This document shows positions 9,255-16,931 of a stretch of DNA of 64,000 nt, piece by piece. The position numbers and the translations under genes are program-made. Positions within the stretch are counted from its first letter, which is position 1; every line of letters begins with the position of its first letter. This DNA comes from Flavobacteriaceae bacterium (GTDB lineage: Bacteria; Bacteroidota; Bacteroidia; Flavobacteriales; Flavobacteriaceae), in contig JABHSQ010000020.1 in the NCBI GenBank assembly GCA_018669795.1, positions 115,946-179,945 on the forward strand, written 5' to 3'. Below the pieces are notes generated by a model that did not search any database, had not been told where the DNA came from, and saw nothing but the letters and a program-made list of their open reading frames with translations.

Positions 9255-9794
9255 ATGGCAGATACTTCAAAACAATACAATAAAATTATAGAAACTTGTA
9301 AAAACTTGTTTATCAATAAAATGAAAGATTACGGAAGTGCTTGGCGAATACTCCGATTGCCTTCTTTAACCGATCAAATATTTATTAAAACGCAGCGTAT
9401 ACGAGGATTGCAACAAAATGAAGTACAAAAAGTAGATGAGGATCAAGTAAGTGAATTTATTGGTATTATTAACTATTCCATAATGGCATTAGTGCAATTG
9501 GAATTAGGTACTGTTGAACAACCTGATTTAGATATAGAGGACGCTGTTAGTGAATACGATAAACATGTAAAAATCACCAAGCAATTAATGATGGATAAAA
9601 ACCATGATTATGGAGAAGCTTGGAGAGATATGAGAGTGAGTTCTCTTACCGATTTAATATTACAAAAATTGCTTAGGGTAAAGCAGATAGAAGACAATAA
9701 AGGAAAAACATTAGTATCTGAAGGTATTGTTGCCAATTACCAAGACATGATTAATTATGCGATTTTTGCGCTAATACTTTTAGAGGAAGAATAA
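9255..9794 (+). CDS. DUF1599 protein (internal duplication)
   Basis: A 179-residue cytoplasmic protein. Two copies of the same module are visible: residues about 9-50 (KMKDYGSAWR, then LPSLTDQIFIK) and about 105-150 (KNHDYGEAWR, then VSSLTDLILQK). This matches DUF1599, which has been proposed to relate to nucleotide modification, but the function is not established. It commonly sits beside folP in Flavobacteriaceae, as here. Confidence 0.85.
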   Translation: MADTSKQYNKIIETCKNLFINKMKDYGSAWRILRLPSLTDQIFIKTQRIRGLQQNEVQKVDEDQVSEFIGIINYSIMALVQLELGTVEQPDLDIEDAVSEYDKHVKITKQLMMDKNHDYGEAWRDMRVSSLTDLILQKLLRVKQIEDNKGKTLVSEGIVANYQDMINYAIFALILLEEE

Positions 9795-9809
9795 TATTTT
9801 TAGAATATA

Positions 9810-9872
9810 ATATAAAACATCAAAGGCTATAAATTTAGTCGCTCAAAAAATTAATAAATGGATGTTTTATAT
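9810..9872. other. Long-range inverted repeat between DUF1599 and DoxX-like genes
   Basis: ATATAAAACATC at 9810-9821 is exactly complementary to GATGTTTTATAT at 9861-9872, with a 39-base loop. There is no T-run, so it does not look like a standard terminator. Function unknown. Confidence 0.4.
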
Positions 9873-9900
9873 ATTCGATTTAATAAAATAATATAGACTT

Positions 9901-11004
9901 ATGAAACAAATTGTAAACCTTTCCAGAATATTAGTTGGTGTTTTATTTATTATTAGCGGATTAATTAAGTTGAACGACCCAGTTGGGTTCTCATTTAAGT
10001 TAAAAGAATATTTTGCTCCAGAGGTACTTAATTTGGAGCTTTTTATTCCATTTGCTTTATTTATTGCCATTTTTGTTGTAATTTTTGAAGTGATGTTGGG
10101 AATAATGCTTCTTTTGGGATACGCTAAAAGATTCACGATTTGGAGTTCATTATTAATGATTATCTTTTTTACATTCCTAACTTTTTATTCGGCCTATTAT
10201 AATAAGGTTACCGATTGTGGTTGTTTTGGAGATGCGATTAAATTAACACCTTGGGAGTCTTTCTCTAAAGATATTGTATTGTTAATTTTATTGCTAATTA
10301 TATATTTTGGAAGAAACTTTATTCAACCAATATTTACTGCAAATCTTCGCAAAATAATAGTTTATATTTCTTTTATTGCTTGTATGGTTTTTGGTTATTA
10401 TGTGTTGCAACATTTGCCGGTAATAGATTTTAGACCCTATAAAATTGGAGCGAATATAACGGAAGGTATGTCTTATCCTCCAAATGCTGCTCAGCCAATT
10501 TTTGAATACCGATGGACTTTTACTCATAATGGAGCTGAAAAAGTAATTGTTACTAATGGAAATTTTCCAAAAGAAGAAGGGGAGTATACCGTAGAAACCA
10601 TCATGATTCAGGAAGGTTACGAGCCTCCTATTCATGATTTTACCATGGAGCGTGATGGAGAAGATTTTTCTACTGACCTTTTAGAAAAAGATAATTTAAT
10701 TGTTGTTATTTCTTATAGTATTAGTAATTCTGAAGCAGAAGGTTTTGTTAATATTAAAGAAGTAACCGATAAAGCTATAAAAAATGGTTATAAAGTTATT
10801 GGACTTTCTGCTTCTAGTCCAGAATTAACGGAGGCATTAACTAAAAAATACCAATTAAACTTTGATTTCTATTTTTGTGATGAAACTGCTTTAAAAACAA
10901 TAATTCGTAGTAATCCTTCTTTAATTGAATTGCAAAAAGGAACTATTGTGCAAAAATTGCACTGGAATGATGCTTCAAAATTAAAACTATCAAATAATAA
11001 ATAA
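9901..11004 (+). CDS. DoxX/MauE-like membrane protein, BT_3928 family
   Basis: A 367-residue protein: four transmembrane helices (within residues 1-165) with the Cys motif DCGCFGDA near residue 107, as in MauE/DoxX redox-associated membrane proteins, followed by an extracytoplasmic domain. The C-terminal 130 residues have a thioredoxin-like pattern (NLIVVISYSISN, then KVIGLSASSPE) but no CxxC. The family is specific to Bacteroidota. A redox role is inferred from the paired cysteines and from the TlpA-like gene further along the cluster. Confidence 0.8.
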   Translation: MKQIVNLSRILVGVLFIISGLIKLNDPVGFSFKLKEYFAPEVLNLELFIPFALFIAIFVVIFEVMLGIMLLLGYAKRFTIWSSLLMIIFFTFLTFYSAYYNKVTDCGCFGDAIKLTPWESFSKDIVLLILLLIIYFGRNFIQPIFTANLRKIIVYISFIACMVFGYYVLQHLPVIDFRPYKIGANITEGMSYPPNAAQPIFEYRWTFTHNGAEKVIVTNGNFPKEEGEYTVETIMIQEGYEPPIHDFTMERDGEDFSTDLLEKDNLIVVISYSISNSEAEGFVNIKEVTDKAIKNGYKVIGLSASSPELTEALTKKYQLNFDFYFCDETALKTIIRSNPSLIELQKGTIVQKLHWNDASKLKLSNNK

Positions 11005-11028
11005 CAATCAACAAAGAATAAATAACTA

Positions 11029-11240
11029 ATGGCGTCAAAAAACAGAACTATACACCAACCCATCCTACTAAAAGCAATCTTATTTTGCCTGCTAATTACG
11101 GTAGAATTCACATTTGCACAAACAGCATTAACTGCTTCTGGCGGCGAAGCTGTTGGATTACACCTATATTAAAAGATGCTCGTAAGGCACAAGAATTAGG
11201 ATTTGATGCTTCTGCTTTTATTGAAGCTGTATGTAACTAA
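11029..11240 (+). pseudogene. Chimeric remnant: T9SS surface-protein signal peptide joined to an unrelated C-terminus
   Basis: An ATG at 11029 opens 47 codons: a signal peptide ending TFAQ, then ALTASGGEAVG, then LHLY and stop. Up to 11157 this mirrors the start of the surface-protein gene at 63729. After 11157 the similarity ends abruptly. In another frame (11172 onward) the DNA reads KDARKAQELGFDASAFIEA and then VCN-stop at 11238-11240, which looks like the true C-terminus of some other protein that I cannot identify. The simplest reading is a deletion or rearrangement that joined two genes. Confidence 0.7.
11096..11157 (+). repeat. Dispersed repeat, copy 1 (signal-peptide end of surface protein)
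   Basis: 62 bases that match 63796-63857 at 61 positions (one A/G difference at 11122). They encode the end of the signal peptide and ALTASGGEAVG. Similarity continues more weakly upstream to the ATG and stops sharply at 11157. Confidence 0.9.
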
Positions 11241-11266
11241 ATAATCTAACTCATTTAATAGATTAC

Positions 11267-11298
11267 AAGCCATTCTATTAATTTAGGGTGGTTTTTTT
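11267..11298 (+). terminator. Terminator-like hairpin after the chimeric remnant
   Basis: AAGCCATTCT pairs with AGGGTGGTTT (10 bp including three G-U pairs), followed by T residues. It follows the remnant's second stop codon by 26 bases, as expected for the original downstream end. Confidence 0.55.
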
Positions 11299-11397
11299 AT
11301 GTTCCTAACCTACTTTTTTAAGCAATCTAATAACTTGAGTAGAATAGAAATAAAAGCTATCTTTACTTTTTAAAATATAGTAACTCCCAATTTAAGC

Positions 11398-11428
11398 AAA
11401 GGTTATCATTAAGTTGATAGCCTTTTTT
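11398..11428 (+). terminator. Second terminator-like hairpin
   Basis: GGTTATCA (11401-11408) pairs with TGATAGCC (11415-11422) with one G-U pair, flanked by AAA and a T6 tail. No gene directly precedes it, so it may belong to a lost gene. Confidence 0.6.
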
Positions 11429-11745
11429 ATTATCTAATATTAGGTGAAATATAATACACTTAATAGTTTCAAATAAATTTAACTACTTTTACTTAATAAC
11501 TAATAATCAACACAATGAAAAAAACATTTACAATTAGATTATAAAATTCAAGTTTATTAGATAGCAACTTAAAGATGTGGTTAATTATGAGATTAAACTT
11601 TATAATGAGAAATGAAATTATTTCCTGATATTTGCATTTGGACATTGTCTAATTAAACCTATAAATCGATTATATATCGGCTAACTATTTTATATATAAC
11701 ATATAACTTACTGATAATTAATGATTAATATAATATAAAAATATA

Positions 11746-12819
11746 ATGATTGGTTATTTACTACAAAAAATAGCTTATGCATTTTTTACTCTTTTTGGGG
11801 TTGTGACGGTTATTTTTTTATTATTTAATATTCTTCCTGGTGATCCAGCTAGAATGATGTTAGGGCAAAATGAAACAGCTGAACAAGTTGCAATTGTAAA
11901 AAAGAAATATGGTTTTGATCAACCTCTTAGTAAACAATATGCGTATTATATAAATGATCTTTCACCTATATCACTTCATAGTGCAAACAAAAAGGACTAT
12001 ACCTATTTCTCTGATAAAAAATATACGGGTTTAAAATTATTTAATGTAGGAGAAAGCAATGTTGTTATAAAAACACCTTATTTAAGAGAATCATTTCAGA
12101 AAAATGGAAAGAAAGTAAGTGCTGTAATTGCAGAAACCTTACCCAATACGATTGTTTTAGCACTATCATCAATTACTATTGCGATGATTTTAGGAGTGTT
12201 CTTAGGAATTGTTTCGGCTAAATTTAAAGACAGTTGGACAGATAAATTAATACAGTTGGTAAGCACTTTCGGAATGAGTGTTCCTTCTTTTTTTAGCGCT
12301 ATTTTATTTGCTTGGTTTTTTGGTTTTTTACTTCATAACTATACAGGATTAAATATGACAGGGAGTTTATATGAAGTAGATGATTTTGGAAATGGAACGA
12401 AGATTCAATGGAAGAATTTAATATTACCAGCGTTAGTTTTAGGAATAAGACCATTGGCAGTAGTGAGTCAGTTAATGCGAAATTCATTATTAGAAGTTTT
12501 GAGTGCCGATTACATTCGAACGGCAAAAGCGAAAGGATTAAGTGAGTATACAATAATTAGAAAGCATGCTTTGAAAAACGCTATGAATCCTGTTGTAACA
12601 GCTATTTCTGGGTGGTTTGCTTCTATGTTAGCAGGAGCAGTTTTTGTAGAGTATATTTTTGGATGGAATGGTTTAGGAAAAGAAATTGTCGATGCATTAA
12701 ATACCTTAGATTTACCCGTTATCACGGGATCAGTTATTGTTATTGCATCTTTATTTATACTAATTAATATTTTTGTAGATGTTATTTATGGATGGTTGGA
12801 TCCGAAAATTAGAAATTGA
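11746..12819 (+). CDS. Peptide/nickel-type ABC transporter permease (DppB/OppB family)
   Basis: A 357-residue inner-membrane permease with six or so helices. The N-terminus GDPARMMLGQ is typical of the DppB/OppB family, and the cytoplasmic coupling loop (ADYIRTAKAKGLSE, then HALKNAMNP) is the EAA-type motif that contacts the ATPase. Relatives import oligopeptides, or nickel in the Nik system. No DppC-type partner, ATPase or binding protein is near, so the substrate and partners are unknown. Upstream is the eroded region; downstream genes are co-directional. Confidence 0.88.
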   Translation: MIGYLLQKIAYAFFTLFGVVTVIFLLFNILPGDPARMMLGQNETAEQVAIVKKKYGFDQPLSKQYAYYINDLSPISLHSANKKDYTYFSDKKYTGLKLFNVGESNVVIKTPYLRESFQKNGKKVSAVIAETLPNTIVLALSSITIAMILGVFLGIVSAKFKDSWTDKLIQLVSTFGMSVPSFFSAILFAWFFGFLLHNYTGLNMTGSLYEVDDFGNGTKIQWKNLILPALVLGIRPLAVVSQLMRNSLLEVLSADYIRTAKAKGLSEYTIIRKHALKNAMNPVVTAISGWFASMLAGAVFVEYIFGWNGLGKEIVDALNTLDLPVITGSVIVIASLFILINIFVDVIYGWLDPKIRN

Positions 12820-12882
12820 AAAGCTTATGGAAATTAAAAATGAGCTCATACATATTGAAATATAATATAAAAAATAAAATCT

Positions 12883-13371
12883 ATGAAGAAACTTTTATTT
12901 TTAATCATCTTATTTTTTGCTGTATATTCAGTAAAAGCACAAGAAAATTCATTTAGTACAAAAGCATTAAATGATGTATTGTTAACTAATGAAGAAGTGG
13001 AAATTACTTTTTTTGAAATATTAGATTTATATAAAGGTAAAACTATATTAATCGATATTTGGGCAGGATGGTGTAGTGACTGTGTAAAAGGAATGCCAAA
13101 AGTTAAAAAAATACAAAAAAAGAACAAAAATGCTGTGTTTTTGTTCCTTTCTTTAGATAAATCGACTGAAAAATGGCAAAAAGCAATAAAAACATTAAAT
13201 ATTGAAGGAGAGCATTATTATATTGCATCTGGTTGGAAAGGTGATTTTTGTTCGAGTTTAGCGTTGGATTGGATTCCAAGATATATGGTGGTAAACCCCG
13301 AAGGGAAAATAGTTTTATATAAGGCTATAAAAGCTGATGATGAAAGAATAAGTAAAGCATTGAATAATTAA
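12883..13371 (+). CDS. TlpA-like thioredoxin-fold protein, exported
   Basis: 162 residues with a signal peptide (MKKLLFLIILFFAVYSVKAQ). The thioredoxin fold carries WAGWCSDC near residues 60-67: the CxxC pair is present but with Ser-Asp between, not the usual Gly-Pro or Pro-Pro. A cis-proline is likely in DWIPRYMVV. Probably a periplasmic disulfide reductase or oxidoreductase; the client is unknown. It lies 63 bases after the permease gene and 43 before tpiA. Confidence 0.85.
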   Translation: MKKLLFLIILFFAVYSVKAQENSFSTKALNDVLLTNEEVEITFFEILDLYKGKTILIDIWAGWCSDCVKGMPKVKKIQKKNKNAVFLFLSLDKSTEKWQKAIKTLNIEGEHYYIASGWKGDFCSSLALDWIPRYMVVNPEGKIVLYKAIKADDERISKALNN

Positions 13372-13414
13372 ATTTTAATTAAAGAGATCCCCCGATTAGC
13401 TTGGGAAAATAAAT

Positions 13415-14164
13415 ATGAGAAAAAAAATAGTAGCAGGAAATTGGAAAATGAACAATGATTTGGTAGCAACAAATACATTGATATCTGAATTAATTAAAAA
13501 AGAGAAAACCACTAATGCAGAGGTGATGATTGCACCCGCTTTTGTAAACTTGTTGGAAGCATCTAAATTATTAAAATATTCGAGTATTATAGTTGCAGCA
13601 CAAAACATGCATTTTGCAGAAAATGGAGCCTATACGGGTGAAATATCAGCAGCAATGCTTAAAAGTATTGGTGTAAATACTGTTATACTCGGACATAGTG
13701 AGCGTAGAGAATATTTTAGTGAAGATGATAATTTATTAAAACAAAAAATTGATAAAGCATTAGACGAGCACATGAAAATTATTTTTTGTTTTGGCGAAAA
13801 ATGGGAAGATAGAAGTGTTGATAATCACTTTATAGTTGTTGAAAACCAAATTAAAAATGCTTTATTTCATTTAGAAAATGAAAATTGGGAATCCATCGTA
13901 TTAGCATATGAACCTGTTTGGGCGATTGGTACAGGGCAAACTGCTAGCCCTGAACAAGCACAAGAAATGCACGCTTTTATACGTAATCTAGTTAAAAAAC
14001 ATTACAATTCAACAATTTCTGAAGAAGTATCTATTCTTTATGGTGGGAGTGTAAAGCCTGAAAATGCCAAAGAGATTTTTGGTAAGAATGATGTTGATGG
14101 TGGATTGATAGGTGGAGCAGCTTTAAATGCTGATAATTTTATGGCAATAGTAAACGCATTTTAA
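13415..14164 (+). CDS. tpiA: Triosephosphate isomerase
   Basis: Interconverts dihydroxyacetone phosphate and glyceraldehyde-3-phosphate in glycolysis. It has 249 residues, standard length, with NWKMN near the start (active-site Lys), the catalytic histidine in LGHSERREYF, the catalytic glutamate in AYEPVWAIGTG and the phosphate-binding GGSV and GGAAL loops. prmA starts one base after its stop. Confidence 0.97.
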   Translation: MRKKIVAGNWKMNNDLVATNTLISELIKKEKTTNAEVMIAPAFVNLLEASKLLKYSSIIVAAQNMHFAENGAYTGEISAAMLKSIGVNTVILGHSERREYFSEDDNLLKQKIDKALDEHMKIIFCFGEKWEDRSVDNHFIVVENQIKNALFHLENENWESIVLAYEPVWAIGTGQTASPEQAQEMHAFIRNLVKKHYNSTISEEVSILYGGSVKPENAKEIFGKNDVDGGLIGGAALNADNFMAIVNAF

Positions 14165-14165
14165 G

Positions 14166-14999
14166 ATGTCTCAAATATATATAGAATACCATTTTACAAT
14201 GGCTCCTTTACAGCCAGCTTCTGAAATTTTAGTAGCTCAATTAGGAGCGCTAAATTTTGAAAGTTTTACAGAAACAGAAACAGGTATAAAAGCATATATT
14301 CAAAAGAAAGAATTAGATACAGCCTTGATTGACAAAGTTCAGATTTTAAATTCTTCAGAATTTGAAATAAGTTATAAGCTTACTGAAATACCACCAGTAA
14401 ATTGGAATGCTGAATGGGAAAAGAACTTTAGTCCAATTGAAGTAAATGGAGAATGTGCATTGAGAGCTCCATTTCATCCGCCATTTAATGTAAAATATGA
14501 AATCATAATCGAGCCCAAAATGTCTTTTGGCACGGGGCACCATGAGACTACCTTTATGATGCTTCAATTTGTTTTGGAAAATGACTTTAAAGAGAAATCA
14601 GTGATGGATATGGGTTGTGGCACTGCTGTTTTAGCAATTCTAGCAGAAATGAAAGGGGCAGCCAAAATAGATGCTGTCGATATAGATGAATGGTGCTATG
14701 AAAATTCTGTCGAAAATATAGAACGAAACCATTGTAAAAACATTTCTGTTTATCAAGGTGATGCTTCTTTTTTTAAAGAAAAAAAGTATGAAGTAATCAT
14801 TGCAAATATCAATAGGAATATTTTGTTACAGGATATGGAAATATATTCTAAAAGCCTGGAGGAGAATGGAACTTTATATTTAAGTGGCTTTTATAAAGAA
14901 GATTTAGAATTAATCACTGAAACTTGTAATAATTTAGGATTAACTTTCGGTGAAAATAAAGAACGCAATAATTGGATTGCTGCTAAATTTAGAAAGTAA
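14166..14999 (+). CDS. prmA: Ribosomal protein L11 methyltransferase
   Basis: SAM-dependent enzyme that methylates ribosomal protein L11. 277 residues, with an N-terminal substrate-recognition domain and a Rossmann domain starting near residue 115: SFGTGHHETT, then the SAM-binding MDMGCGTAVLAI and the ANINRNIL motif IV. One base separates it from tpiA, and clpS follows after 16 bases; tpiA-prmA-clpS is a familiar flavobacterial order. Confidence 0.95.
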   Translation: MSQIYIEYHFTMAPLQPASEILVAQLGALNFESFTETETGIKAYIQKKELDTALIDKVQILNSSEFEISYKLTEIPPVNWNAEWEKNFSPIEVNGECALRAPFHPPFNVKYEIIIEPKMSFGTGHHETTFMMLQFVLENDFKEKSVMDMGCGTAVLAILAEMKGAAKIDAVDIDEWCYENSVENIERNHCKNISVYQGDASFFKEKKYEVIIANINRNILLQDMEIYSKSLEENGTLYLSGFYKEDLELITETCNNLGLTFGENKERNNWIAAKFRK

Positions 15000-15015
15000 A
15001 AAAGGAATTTTTTTA

Positions 15016-15291
15016 ATGGGAACAAAAGAAAAAATACAAGAAGAAACTGATGTAGCAGAAAAGGAAGCTAATGAACATCAAATTGTTTTGTTTAATGATG
15101 ATGTAAATACATTTGATCATGTGGTAGAAACTTTAATAGGCGTATGTGATCATACTTTAGAGCAGGCAGAGCAATGTTCAATTATTGTTCATTATAAAGG
15201 GAAGTGTACTGTTAAGACAGGGTCGTTTAAGGATTTAGAGCCTCGTTTTTCCAAATTACTTCAGGCAGATTTAAGTGCAGAAATCATTTAA
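15016..15291 (+). CDS. clpS: Clp protease adaptor ClpS
   Basis: Delivers N-degron substrates to ClpAP-type proteases. The ATG at 15016 gives 91 residues, the normal size; a longer in-frame start at 14950 lies inside prmA and would add 22 unrelated residues. The core motif FNDDVNTFDHV and the later EQAEQCSIIVHYKGKC match ClpS, including the Asn-Asp that bind the substrate amino group. AAAGGA precedes the start by about 10 bases. Confidence 0.93.
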   Translation: MGTKEKIQEETDVAEKEANEHQIVLFNDDVNTFDHVVETLIGVCDHTLEQAEQCSIIVHYKGKCTVKTGSFKDLEPRFSKLLQADLSAEII

Positions 15292-15343
15292 AATTCAGTA
15301 GAAGATTTTCAGTTTTTTAATTAGATTATCAACAATATATTTT

Positions 15344-15351
15344 TATATTTG
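15344..15351 (+). promoter_or_regulatory. -7 element of the tRNA-Arg promoter
   Basis: TATATTTG matches TAnnTTTG and lies 12 bases before the mature tRNA 5' end, a suitable distance for a short precursor. No exact TTG is seen at -33. Confidence 0.5.
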
Positions 15352-15363
15352 CAGCCCATTAAC

Positions 15364-15437
15364 GGCCACGTGGCGCAACTGAATAGCGCACCTGATTACG
15401 GCTCAGGAGGTTGCAAGTTTGAATCTTGCCGTGGTCA
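15364..15437 (+). tRNA. tRNA-Arg (anticodon ACG)
   Basis: Folds into a full cloverleaf of 74 bases: acceptor GGCCACG/CGTGGTC (one G-U), D-stem GCGC/GCGC, anticodon stem CCTGA/TCAGG with loop TTACGGC (anticodon ACG at 15398-15400), variable loop AGGTT, T-stem GCAAG/CTTGC, discriminator A. CCA is not encoded. A34 is expected to be edited to inosine and read CGN codons. Unusually, position 19 is A and position 56 is T, giving A19-U56 in place of the near-universal G19-C56. Confidence 0.96.
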
Positions 15438-15445
15438 CAATTTAT

Positions 15446-15478
15446 AAAAAAAGCAAGCTATTTAGCTTGCTTTTTTTA
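15446..15478. terminator. Bidirectional terminator between tRNA-Arg and small gene
   Basis: AAAAAAAGCAAGCT pairs with AGCTTGCTTTTTTT around a 4-base loop. Runs of A and T on the two sides make it work for the tRNA on the plus strand and for the convergent 51-codon gene on the minus strand. Confidence 0.88.
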
Positions 15479-15493
15479 TATTTATAATATAAA

Positions 15494-15649
15494 TTAATCT
15501 CCCAAGGCTCTTTTAGTTACCCAAAGGCGATAACCAAATAATGCCAATTGCCATTTTTTTACTTTAGCTAAATCCAATCGTTTTTTAGTAAAACTTGGTA
15601 ATAGCATTTTATTAATTTTAGCAAGTGATTTAAAAAAAGTTTTTTTCAT
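15494..15649 (-). CDS. Small basic protein (51 aa) of a flavobacterial family, often labelled SsrA-binding protein
   Basis: Encodes a 51-residue Lys/Arg-rich protein opening MKKTFFKSLAKINKMLLPS and ending VTKRALGD. The pattern (KINKxLLPS, then LDLxK, then LALxGYRxWVT) resembles short flavobacterial proteins that databases often call SsrA-binding protein. It is far too short to be SmpB and lacks its OB fold, so that name is probably wrong. A good terminator follows its stop. Function unknown. Confidence 0.72.
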   Translation of the reverse strand: MKKTFFKSLAKINKMLLPSFTKKRLDLAKVKKWQLALFGYRLWVTKRALGD

Positions 15650-15800
15650 GCTTTAAAAATACAAATAAAAAAAGTCCTATTCTAATAGTGTAAAATGGGA
15701 CTTTTCAGAATTTGTTTGGATTTAATTCTTTTTAGTAGTGATTAGTATTTACTGAATTCTTAAAATGTGTTTTAAATAGTATCTTCGCGACTTAATACTA

Positions 15801-16772
15801 ATGTGTATGAATATTGTTTTTATCCTGTTAGGATTGACTTTGTTGGTGATAGGAGGTGAGTTTTTGGTTCGTTCGTCGGTAGCAATTTCATTGAAATTTC
15901 ATTTATCAAGGATGGTAATTGGATTAACAGTAGTTTCATTTGCTACTTCTGCACCAGAATTATTTGTAAGTGTTCAAGCTGCCTTAGATGGTTATCCTTT
16001 TATAGCCTTAGGGAATGTAGTTGGATCCAATATTGCAAATATTGGTTTGGTTTTAGGGGTAACTGCTGTAATCTCTCCATTATTTTTAGATAGAGATTTT
16101 TATAAATTTAATTGGCCCGTAATGATGTTGTTTTCTGTGGCCTTGTATTTTATTTTAAAATTTGGAAATGGTATAGGAAGGACTGAAGGAATTTTATTAA
16201 TACTTGCCTTAGCTATTTATTTATGGATGTTAATTAGAAAAGCTCAAAAAAATAGAAAGATTAAAATAGCGAAAAATCCTATTGAAACCAATGTAGAAGT
16301 AGTCTCTAATTTTAAAATATTTATTTGGATATTAATAGGAGGAGCTGCATTATGGGCTGGAAGTGAACTGTTAGTTAAAGGATCGGTTAATGTTGCTCGT
16401 TACTTCGAAGTTAGTAACCGTGTAATTGCAGTAACTATGATTGCAATTGGAACTAGTGTGCCTGAATTAGCAGCATCTGTAATGGCAGCCTTAAAACATG
16501 AAAAGGCATTATTAATAGGTAACATTATTGGTTCAAATATTTTTAACATTGCATCTGTTTTAGGAATTACCGCTATCATACAGCCAATTATTGTTTTAGA
16601 ATCCAGTATGTCTTTAGTATTAACAGATGTTATTTGGATGATATGTTTTTCTGCTGTCATATATCTATTAGCGCATCTTCCTAAGCGCTTTATTCTAACA
16701 AGATATAAAGGAATTATTCTATTTGTTGGCTATGCTATTTTTATGTGCTTAGTCTTTCTGAAGTTCAATTAA
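15801..16772 (+). CDS. Calcium/sodium antiporter (CaCA family, YrbG-like)
   Basis: Inner-membrane exchanger of 323 residues with about ten helices in two inverted halves. Both signature alpha repeats are visible: ATSAPELFVS followed by GNVVGSNIANIG (near 50-85), and GTSVPELAAS followed by GNIIGSNIFNIAS (near 215-255). The conserved Glu and Asn residues of these repeats bind the cation. Stands alone between the small gene and glnN. Confidence 0.92.
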   Translation: MCMNIVFILLGLTLLVIGGEFLVRSSVAISLKFHLSRMVIGLTVVSFATSAPELFVSVQAALDGYPFIALGNVVGSNIANIGLVLGVTAVISPLFLDRDFYKFNWPVMMLFSVALYFILKFGNGIGRTEGILLILALAIYLWMLIRKAQKNRKIKIAKNPIETNVEVVSNFKIFIWILIGGAALWAGSELLVKGSVNVARYFEVSNRVIAVTMIAIGTSVPELAASVMAALKHEKALLIGNIIGSNIFNIASVLGITAIIQPIIVLESSMSLVLTDVIWMICFSAVIYLLAHLPKRFILTRYKGIILFVGYAIFMCLVFLKFN

Positions 16773-16890
16773 TATTTTTTTATTTAAAATATAATCAACA
16801 TATCAACAAAAAAATAGGGGATGTTGATAAAAAACACTAATATTATTAGAAAACTATTTAAAAAAATAGGGGGTCTTTTGGTAAAAGTCG

Positions 16891-16898
16891 TATTTTTG
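16891..16898 (+). promoter_or_regulatory. Candidate -7 element of the glutamine synthetase gene
   Basis: TATTTTTG, matching TAnnTTTG, 33 bases before the ATG at 16932. A good TTG at the right spacing is not visible. Confidence 0.4.
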
Positions 16899-16931
16899 TA
16901 ATTTATTACTAATAATTAAAATTGTATTAAT

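Larger units (their letters stand above)
11241..11745. other. Eroded intergenic region with hairpins
   Basis: About 500 bases without a convincing gene. It holds two terminator-like hairpins (listed separately) and a stub ORF at 11515-11544 (MKKTFTIRL-stop) preceded by TTTACTTAATAAC, which looks like the surviving start of a lost gene. Base composition is even more AT-rich than the neighbours. Together with the chimeric remnant it looks like a site of past insertion and deletion inside an otherwise compact operon region. Confidence 0.55.

Noticed and set aside
11515..11544. MKKTFTIRL stub as a gene
   Set aside because: Only nine codons before the stop and no downstream continuation in other frames. 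Treated as part of the eroded region.
12883..13371. TlpA-like protein as a non-functional thioredoxin because of its unusual CSDC site
   Set aside because: Both cysteines are present and spaced normally; variation of the two middle residues is common in the family.
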